A stretch of 64,000 nucleotides of DNA. Source: Acidobacteriaceae bacterium. GTDB lineage: Bacteria; Acidobacteriota; Terriglobia; Terriglobales; Acidobacteriaceae. The notes under the pieces are model-generated. The model worked only from the letters and a program-made list of their open reading frames with translations. It searched no databases and was not told the origin of the DNA. Location: positions 1 to 64,000 of the forward strand of contig JASHOQ010000018.1 in NCBI GenBank assembly GCA_030041045.1, given 5' to 3'. Made by a program: the position numbers and the translations under genes. Shown piece after piece: positions 58,064-64,000 of the stretch. Each line of letters begins with the position of its first letter. Within the stretch, counting starts at the first letter, position 1.

Positions 58064-59397
58064 TGCGAACCCTCCTCGAGCGCGAACGGAAGGCGAGCGC
58101 TCGCGCCCACGCGGGCCGCGTCCTTGCCTCGGGCCAGGAGCCGCACCAGGGGCACGTAGACAAGCAGCGCCACCGGTCCCAGGCAGAGCCGCGAAACCGC
58201 CATTCCCTCCAGCCCTGCTCGATTGAGGAGAAGAAGCATCAGCGGCAGCATGGCCGCCCTGCCCGCAAGGTTGATGCAGGCAACGGTGCGGAATCGCCCC
58301 AGCGCCAGCAGCGCGTAGTTGCCCGTCACGCTCAGGCCGGTCAGCGCAGAGCCCAGCACGATGATGGGCAGAATCTTTTCCGCGCTCCGCGCCACCGCCG
58401 CGCCCGCCCAGATGCGCATCAGCCAGTCGCCCGCGGCCAGCAGCCCGCAGGCGCAGCAGCCCACGGCCGCCAGGTTGCACGCGAGCGCTTTCGCGAGCGT
58501 CCTGCGTAGCTCCTCGCGTGACATTGATGCCGCGCGTCCGGCCAGATAGGGGAACAGAAAATTGAGTCCTGAGCCCGGCAGCCCGGCGATGGGTTGCGAA
58601 AACTGCACGCACAGCGCGTACGGGGCCACGGGCAGCGCCCCCAGCGTCACGCCCAGCAGGATGCGGTCGAACTGCGCAAAGATCACGAAGCCCACTGCCT
58701 GCATCCAGGCGAAGGCTCCCATGTGCAGCAGCGAGCGCGTGGCCTGCGGTTCAAATGCCGGAACCAGCGCGGCGCGTCCCACGAGTTGCTGCACCCGGCG
58801 CAACTGCATGCATGTCCCCAGGAAAGCAAAAACCCCGGTTGCCGCCAGAATGCTGGGCGCGCGGTCTCCGTGCAGCGCAAGCACGGCTGCGGCGGCGAGC
58901 GTCAGCAGCCTGGTCGCGGTGCTGATGCGCACGGTTTCACGGTATTGCTCGAAGGCGCGCTGCGTGCTCACGGCCACGGTTTCCACGGCGCGCACCAGGA
59001 TCAGCGCGCTGCCGATGCGCAGCGCGGTCAGGCTTTCGGCAAACGGCACCGCTGCAAAGGCGGCGATGTGGCGCGCCGCCAGCGGCGCCAAGGCCCATGC
59101 AAACACCGTGATCACGGTCCCCAGCACAAGGTTGATGCCCAGCGTGCCGCGCACCGCGTGCGCCATCGCCTGCTTGTCGCCCTCGCCGCGCAGCCGCGCC
59201 ACGCGTTGAATATTGGCGTCGCCAAAGCCCGATGCGATAATGCCGCCGGCGCTCACCACCGCGGTGGCGATCATCCACAGCCCGTATTCCGGCCCGCCCA
59301 GCCGGTGCAGCACGATCGGCGCCGCCAGCAGCATGCCCGCCGGGAACGAAGCGTAGTCGAGAACGCCGTAAGCGGCATTGGTCAGGTGCCTCTTCAT
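58060..59397 (-). CDS. Wzx-like polysaccharide flippase
   Basis: This is a 445-residue membrane protein with about 12 to 14 segments, of the MATE/MOP polysaccharide-transporter family. It opens with LTNAAYGVLDYASFPAGMLLAAPIVLHRLGGPEYGLWMIA, typical of Wzx proteins. It should flip the lipid-linked repeat unit to the periplasm. Between wzz and GT4 genes, with ATGA overlaps. Confidence 0.87.
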   Translation of the reverse strand: MKRHLTNAAYGVLDYASFPAGMLLAAPIVLHRLGGPEYGLWMIATAVVSAGGIIASGFGDANIQRVARLRGEGDKQAMAHAVRGTLGINLVLGTVITVFAWALAPLAARHIAAFAAVPFAESLTALRIGSALILVRAVETVAVSTQRAFEQYRETVRISTATRLLTLAAAAVLALHGDRAPSILAATGVFAFLGTCMQLRRVQQLVGRAALVPAFEPQATRSLLHMGAFAWMQAVGFVIFAQFDRILLGVTLGALPVAPYALCVQFSQPIAGLPGSGLNFLFPYLAGRAASMSREELRRTLAKALACNLAAVGCCACGLLAAGDWLMRIWAGAAVARSAEKILPIIVLGSALTGLSVTGNYALLALGRFRTVACINLAGRAAMLPLMLLLLNRAGLEGMAVSRLCLGPVALLVYVPLVRLLARGKDAARVGASARLPFALEEGSQ

Positions 59398-60719
59398 GCG
59401 GCGCCTCGCTTTGCGCGTTGACGGGGAAGAATCCCGCGTAACCCGCCGCGCAGAACCGGCAATACGTCGGCCGCCAGCGTCTTGCGCGGATCGTGGCTCT
59501 CGATCCTCGACCAGTGCTCGCGGAAAAGAATCAGCGCCGCCGCGCTTGCCACGGAGAGAAACGTAAGCAGCGCCGTGAGCAGCATGCGCGGCGGGAACGA
59601 CTTCTTTTCGGGCACGCCGGGCGCATCGATCACGCTCACGGCGGGCACGTCCCGCGCTTCCTCGATGCGCGCCAGTTCATACTGCTGCGTGAGCAGCTCG
59701 AATGCGGCCTCTTCCGCCTTCACGCGGCGATAGAGGTCGGCGTAAGGAACCGCCAGCCGCGGAAGCTGGCGCAGCGGCGGATACAGTTCGCCGTCGTCTT
59801 CGCCGGCCCCCGCCGGATCGCCTCCGGCTTCGGCCTGCGCGGGCGCGCCGCTGCCCGTCATCTTTTCGAGCCCGCTCTCGAGCGTGGCAATGCGCGCTTC
59901 CGCCTCGCGCACGCGCACATTGTCGTCGCCGTACAACTGCCGCAACGATTCCAGATCGGACTGTTGAATCAGCAGCTCCGCCTGCACCCGTTCGCTGCCT
60001 TCCACCATCGCCCGCGTCTGGTCGCCCAGGTCGATGGTCCCGCTCTTGGTTGAAAATGCGCTCAGATCGAGCTGCGCCTGCTCCAGGTCCGCCTGCACCG
60101 CATGCAGTCTTTGCTCAATGAACACGCGCTCCTGGTGCGCGGCGGAAACGTTGGTCCGCGTAACCAGCTTGTTCAATTCGTCCAGGTACCCTTGCGCCAG
60201 GTCGCGCGCGCGCACCGGGTTTTCGTCCTCGACCTCAATCGTGATCACGCCGCTTTTTTTGTCGTCCGTGATTTTTGTGCAGCGCGCCAGGTGCTTGGCG
60301 GTGTCGATGCGGTAGCGCTTGTGGTAAACGCGCTGCAGATCGAAACGGTCGATCAGGTGCCCGCTCACCGTGCCGCTGCGCAGCAGGTTGATGAACAGGG
60401 CGGTCGAGGAATGCCCGCCGAGCAGCCCGCTGGCGAGGCTGCCGATCGATCCCAGGTTTCCAGCGTGCGCCGTGAGCGCGGCCAGCATCAATGCATTTGA
60501 ATTCGGCTGGTCGGGAGGCATGATGCTTGCCCCCGATTTGTAGCGCTTGGGAATCAGGAAAGCGATGCTCAGGCTCGCCAGCAGTGAAATGATCGCTACC
60601 CGCGCCAGCGTGCCGCGACGAGCCCACAGCAGCCGCGCGCGCACCGCCCAGTGCTCCTGTGCGAACGGCTGCGCAGGGTCCACGGTCTTGAGCCGTTCGA
60701 GCGCCGCGTTCGCCATCAT
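59394..60719 (-). CDS. Wzz-type chain-length determinant, no kinase domain
   Basis: This is a 441-residue inner-membrane protein with two membrane segments (about 40-56 and 385-410) enclosing a large coiled-coil periplasmic part (YKSGASIMPP at the first segment and the ITIEVEDENPVRARDLAQGYLDELN block). It belongs to the Wzz/GNVR family that sets polymer length and bridges to the exporter. It lacks the C-terminal tyrosine-kinase domain of Wzc; no kinase is found nearby. Confidence 0.88.
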   Translation of the reverse strand: MMANAALERLKTVDPAQPFAQEHWAVRARLLWARRGTLARVAIISLLASLSIAFLIPKRYKSGASIMPPDQPNSNALMLAALTAHAGNLGSIGSLASGLLGGHSSTALFINLLRSGTVSGHLIDRFDLQRVYHKRYRIDTAKHLARCTKITDDKKSGVITIEVEDENPVRARDLAQGYLDELNKLVTRTNVSAAHQERVFIEQRLHAVQADLEQAQLDLSAFSTKSGTIDLGDQTRAMVEGSERVQAELLIQQSDLESLRQLYGDDNVRVREAEARIATLESGLEKMTGSGAPAQAEAGGDPAGAGEDDGELYPPLRQLPRLAVPYADLYRRVKAEEAAFELLTQQYELARIEEARDVPAVSVIDAPGVPEKKSFPPRMLLTALLTFLSVASAAALILFREHWSRIESHDPRKTLAADVLPVLRGGLRGILPRQRAKRGAA

Positions 60720-60729
60720 CGCCGCCTCC

Positions 60730-63700
60730 TTACAACGTCGCCGCCGCTACGCCCGCCGTCAGCGCCACTGAGGCGGCGAGCTGCCCGGTCGCGAGCAGGT
60801 TCCTCCACAGGACGGACGCGCCGATGATTTTCTGCGGCACCACCACCACGTCGCCGGGGTTGAGCCGCGTGGCCAGCACATCGCCTCCCAGCCACCCTCC
60901 CGACCGGCGCCCCACCACCGATCCGTTGGCGCGGATGATGAAAATCTCCTTGCGGTCCGCGCTGGCGCTGGCGCCGCCCGCGCGGCTCAGGTACCATCCC
61001 GCGGATTTGTCCGGCGAAAAGGTGAGCGCGGTGGCGTTGTACACCTGTCCCGTCACCAGCACAAATCCGGGCCGCTTGGGGATGGTCACCACGTCGCCGC
61101 GGCGCAGCTCGATGTCCGCCGCCGTTCCCGCCCATCGATCGATGTCCGCCGTTATCTGAATCACCATGCGGCCCGCGGGTGGATGGCTTTTGAGCTCCGC
61201 AATCACCTCGTCCTGCTGCGCCTTGATGGTCTCCAGCGCCGCGCCCGCGTTCGCACTGTTGACCGTGGGCGAGAGCCGCGCCGCCGCCGAACTGGTCTCG
61301 ATCTGCCGGATCAATTCATCGCGGCTCTTCTGTTCCAGCTCCTTCACCTGCTCGCGTACCAGCACCGCGCCCATGGGATAGGCATCGGGCAGCATGCCTC
61401 CGGCCCGCCGCAACACCGAACTGAGCCGCTCACCGTCTTCGAATCCATAGTTGCCCGGATATTTCACCTGCCCCTCGATCGTCACCGTCTGCCCGATTTC
61501 GTTCCATCCCGTCATCTGGTGAATCATCAGCGTGTCGCCCGGCTTGAGGGCAACGTCGGCCCCCGCGTCCGCGCCGCTCACCGCGGCGCCAATCTGCACC
61601 GTCACCAGATTGTCGGCCACGCTCTTGCCGCTCACCACGTGGTAGCTCGTCAACTCCGCGCTCTCCAGCATGGCGTCGCGCTTGAATCCTCCCGCCATCC
61701 TCACCAGCTGCGCCGCCGTCATCCCCGCAGACATTGGATAAGTTCCCGGGCGCAGCACTTCGCCAAGCACGCTCACTTTGGGCGCATCGGCCTCGTAGCG
61801 GCCGTAGACGCGAATGGTGTCGAACGGCTCCAGGTTCACGTCGGCATTGCCGATCAGCAACTCGGGCACATTGAACGCGATCGTCTCCGCGTGCAGATCG
61901 GGGGCCACCAGGCGCACGATTTCCCCGTGCGCCGCCGGCTCCGGCAGCAGGTCGCGGTAGCTGTGCAGTGCGTCGCTCAAGCGCATTCCGTCGTGGAAGG
62001 CCAGCCGCCCGGGGCGCGCCACGTGCCCTTCGAGGTACACCACGCGCGCGCTGTAGGGCAGAATCGGTTCCACATAAATTCGGTCTCCATCCAGCACCTT
62101 GAAGTCTCCGGGTTCTTCGCCCGGCGGGTCCTCGGCCAGATCCACGCGCACCGTCTCCCGCTCATGGTCGGTACCGATGCGTTCGATGCGAACCTGGCCG
62201 GGAGACGCCGCCGCCGTGAGCCCGCCCGCATCCGCAATCACCGCATCCAGCGCCGCGTCGCCGGACTTCAGCTCATAAATCGCCGGCCGCTTCACCGCGC
62301 CCCAAATAGCCACCTGCGCGCCCGCGGGGGGCACCAGCAGCGTGTCTCCGCTTTCGAACCGCTCGCTGCCATTGTGGATTCCGTGCAGCAGAAAATCGTA
62401 AAGGTCCACGGTCTCCACCAGTTGCTTGTCGCGATAGTGGAGCAGCGTGCGCAGCGAACCCGCGGAGGTTGGCCCGCCGGCGGCATAAAGCGCGCTCAGC
62501 GGCGTGGCCAGCGCGCTGATGTCGTAACCGCCCGGCCGCTGCACGTCGCCCACCACGTACACGCGCACCGAGCGCACTCCCGTTGCCGTCACCGCGCACT
62601 GCGCATTCCTGTACTGCTGCTTCAGCGCCGCTTCAATCAGTCCTTGCGCGCGCTCGAGCGTAAGCCCGGCAACCTCCAGCGGCGCCGTGTCCGGCAAAAG
62701 GATCCGGCCCGCGCGATCCACCGTCCGCGTGATGCTCTGCGTCACTCCGCCCCACAGGTCGATGGTGAGTGCATCGCCCGGACCCAGCACATAGTCCGGT
62801 CCCAGCGGCACATCGAGCGGCGTATCGCGCCCCGCGAGCCCGCGCGCGGCCGCCAATGCGTCGCGCTCCAGGAAAACATCGGAGCCGAAGCGCTTCAACC
62901 GCTCCGTCGCTTCCGGAATCTGCGTGTACAGGTCGCGCATCGATTGCAGGTTGTAAGGTGCCGCCTCGCGCAGCACCTTCGGCACTTCGGTTGAGGAATT
63001 CGCCGGCTCGTTGCGCGGCCGCAGTTCTCCCGCCGTGGCCCGGTTCAATCCGTAACCGTCCATCGGATTCATCGGCAGCGCCGTCCCGCTCGCTTCTCCT
63101 TGAAGCCGGTCAATCGTCAACCCGTTCGCCTGCGTTGTGCCCGCCGTGCGCAGCGCATCGGCAAAGTTGCCGTCCGCGAGGCTCAGCGCCGGTCGCTCCG
63201 GCAGCGCTTCGCCGGCTTCGCCTTCCTCGGCCGCGCTCGCCTCGCCGTTCCCAGATTCGTCCTCTCCCAGGTAGCCCCGGGCGCGAAGATACGCGGCAAT
63301 CCCTGCGCGCAGCGTGGCATTGGCTTCAATCTCGCTGTAGAACATGCCGTCGGAGATCTCATCCGCGCTCGTATCCACGCCCTGTTCCTTCAGCCGCTCG
63401 GCTAGGAGTGACTTGAGTTCGACCATCAGGTCCGGATTCTGCTCCAGGATCTCCACGATCCGGCTCGACGAAATCGTCATCGCCGCCGCCGCGCCCGCCG
63501 GCGATTGCGACGTTTCGCGCGTGGTCCCCTCCGCTCCCCCGTTCGCCGGCGAGGCAGGCCCGTAGCCGTTCGCCGGCGCGGTCTGGTCCGAACCCTGGCT
63601 CGCCGTGTTCTGATCGCCGAATCCGGCCGTCGCCTGGCCCCGCGCCGCCGCGCCCAACGCAAGCCATGCGCATAGGACCAGGGCCGCAATCCATCCCCGG

Positions 63701-63828
63701 CGCGCCAACCAACTGCGCGCCGCAATCTCCCGCCGGCAGATGCGCCGGGCCGGGCCATTCCTCGCTGGAGAAGTGGGGCTCAGCAACATGGTGTTTCCGT
63801 TCTTCGCTTTCGACACTAAGGAATCCAT
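60730..63828 (-). CDS. Wza-like polysaccharide export protein with multiple SLBB domains
   Basis: This is a 1032-residue protein, about three times the length of E. coli Wza. A signal-like segment at about 46-65 (WIAALVLCAWLALGAAARG) is followed by a low-complexity region with a helical block (SRIVEILEQNPDLMVELKSLLAERLK). The poly-export domain (DYVLGPGDALTIDLWGG, DRAGRILLP) is near 345-435, with a run of about four to five SLBB domains (VYVVGDVQRPGGY, YLEGHVARPGRL, VLGEVLRPGTYP, IEGQVKYPGNYGF, VTGQVYNAT). It is the first gene of the leftward polysaccharide operon and should form the outer-membrane exit channel. Start ATG 63828 or 63789. Confidence 0.9.
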   Translation of the reverse strand: MDSLVSKAKNGNTMLLSPTSPARNGPARRICRREIAARSWLARRGWIAALVLCAWLALGAAARGQATAGFGDQNTASQGSDQTAPANGYGPASPANGGAEGTTRETSQSPAGAAAAMTISSSRIVEILEQNPDLMVELKSLLAERLKEQGVDTSADEISDGMFYSEIEANATLRAGIAAYLRARGYLGEDESGNGEASAAEEGEAGEALPERPALSLADGNFADALRTAGTTQANGLTIDRLQGEASGTALPMNPMDGYGLNRATAGELRPRNEPANSSTEVPKVLREAAPYNLQSMRDLYTQIPEATERLKRFGSDVFLERDALAAARGLAGRDTPLDVPLGPDYVLGPGDALTIDLWGGVTQSITRTVDRAGRILLPDTAPLEVAGLTLERAQGLIEAALKQQYRNAQCAVTATGVRSVRVYVVGDVQRPGGYDISALATPLSALYAAGGPTSAGSLRTLLHYRDKQLVETVDLYDFLLHGIHNGSERFESGDTLLVPPAGAQVAIWGAVKRPAIYELKSGDAALDAVIADAGGLTAAASPGQVRIERIGTDHERETVRVDLAEDPPGEEPGDFKVLDGDRIYVEPILPYSARVVYLEGHVARPGRLAFHDGMRLSDALHSYRDLLPEPAAHGEIVRLVAPDLHAETIAFNVPELLIGNADVNLEPFDTIRVYGRYEADAPKVSVLGEVLRPGTYPMSAGMTAAQLVRMAGGFKRDAMLESAELTSYHVVSGKSVADNLVTVQIGAAVSGADAGADVALKPGDTLMIHQMTGWNEIGQTVTIEGQVKYPGNYGFEDGERLSSVLRRAGGMLPDAYPMGAVLVREQVKELEQKSRDELIRQIETSSAAARLSPTVNSANAGAALETIKAQQDEVIAELKSHPPAGRMVIQITADIDRWAGTAADIELRRGDVVTIPKRPGFVLVTGQVYNATALTFSPDKSAGWYLSRAGGASASADRKEIFIIRANGSVVGRRSGGWLGGDVLATRLNPGDVVVVPQKIIGASVLWRNLLATGQLAASVALTAGVAAATL

Positions 63829-64000
63829 CCCTGTGGCGTGTCATATGCGCGTCAGGAAATTGTCATTCCTTTGTTTTGCCCGCGAATATCCTCAGGGAAT
63901 TCATCGCATACGGGCGAAAAAAGAAGAGAAGCCTCAGGCTTGGCCCTTCCTTTGCTTCCGCCATCGCGCCGCAACCCAGGCGTAATGAATTCCCGCCGTC
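63829..64000. other. Upstream region of the polysaccharide operon
   Basis: These 172 bp precede the Wza-like gene and should hold its promoter. They are somewhat AT-richer than the genes. I see no strong promoter match or gene before the window ends. Confidence 0.35.

Noticed and set aside
61183-62994. Rightward 603-residue frame opposite the Wza-like gene
   Set aside because: Its His/Arg-rich translation is typical of antisense to a GC-rich gene; the other strand has full domain matches.
63740-63985. Rightward 81-residue frame at the right end
   Set aside because: It overlaps the start of the Wza-like gene on the other strand and has no similarity or ribosome site.

Overview
The window looks like chromosome of a GC-rich Gram-negative soil bacterium, most likely an acidobacterium (Acidobacteriota, Terriglobia). 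This is inferred from protein style: a TonB-family protein with a proline-rich spacer, the futalosine menaquinone enzyme MqnC, outer-membrane and polysaccharide-export proteins, many secreted proteins without known function, and several families of REP-like palindromes between genes. There is no rRNA or tRNA gene, and no transposase, integrase or CRISPR array that I can see. Most genes are tightly packed, with many 4-bp ATGA overlaps.

Layout. 1-6.3 kb: a beta-barrel protein, an M48-like peptidase homologue with an altered HExxH motif, a TonB-family protein, and galE. 6.3-7.3 kb: mqnC. 7.5-10.5 kb: an accessory patch with less GC-biased codon use, holding a DUF5131 (Gp37/Gp68)-TcmP gene pair, several palindromic repeats and a toxin-antitoxin module. 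10.5-14.1 kb: a coiled-coil membrane protein, a divergent arsenic locus (arsR / arsM-arsC) with interleaved promoters, and a lipoprotein. 14.2-17.5 kb: a YbdK-type carboxylate-amine ligase, an M29 aminopeptidase and an aldo/keto reductase. 17.7-21.3 kb: small membrane proteins, a secreted peptide made of six 16-residue repeats, and an ATP-grasp-like protein. 21.5-23.4 kb: a PilZ protein coupled to a pseudo-receiver LuxR regulator, and a MarR regulator.

23.6-43.6 kb is a nucleobase and nitrogen scavenging region. It starts with a three-subunit molybdenum hydroxylase whose Fe-S subunit has a Tat signal, together with a cytochrome b, an IscU-like protein, a MocA-like nucleotidyltransferase and XdhC. 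It continues with a complete reductive pyrimidine pathway: beta-ureidopropionase, PreT-PreA, dihydropyrimidinase, an NCS1 permease and a class III aminotransferase. Inserted here are a GIY-YIG gene bracketed by inverted REP elements, a ParDE module and an IlvD/Edd dehydratase.

45.3-51.9 kb: a membrane HD-GYP/GAF/GGDEF protein translationally coupled to a peptide-type ABC importer. 52.4-54.3 kb: a secreted subtilisin with an unusual prodomain insertion. 54.5-63.8 kb: a leftward exopolysaccharide operon (Wza-like exporter, Wzz, Wzx, GT4, polyprenyl-phosphate sugar transferase, WecG/TagA).

The most unusual features are the secreted six-repeat peptide, whose repeats differ almost only by silent changes; the REP-bracketed GIY-YIG unit; REP palindromes that lie in frame inside three metabolic genes; the DUF5131-TcmP pair; and several family members missing a key residue (M48 His, receiver Asp, IscU third Cys).
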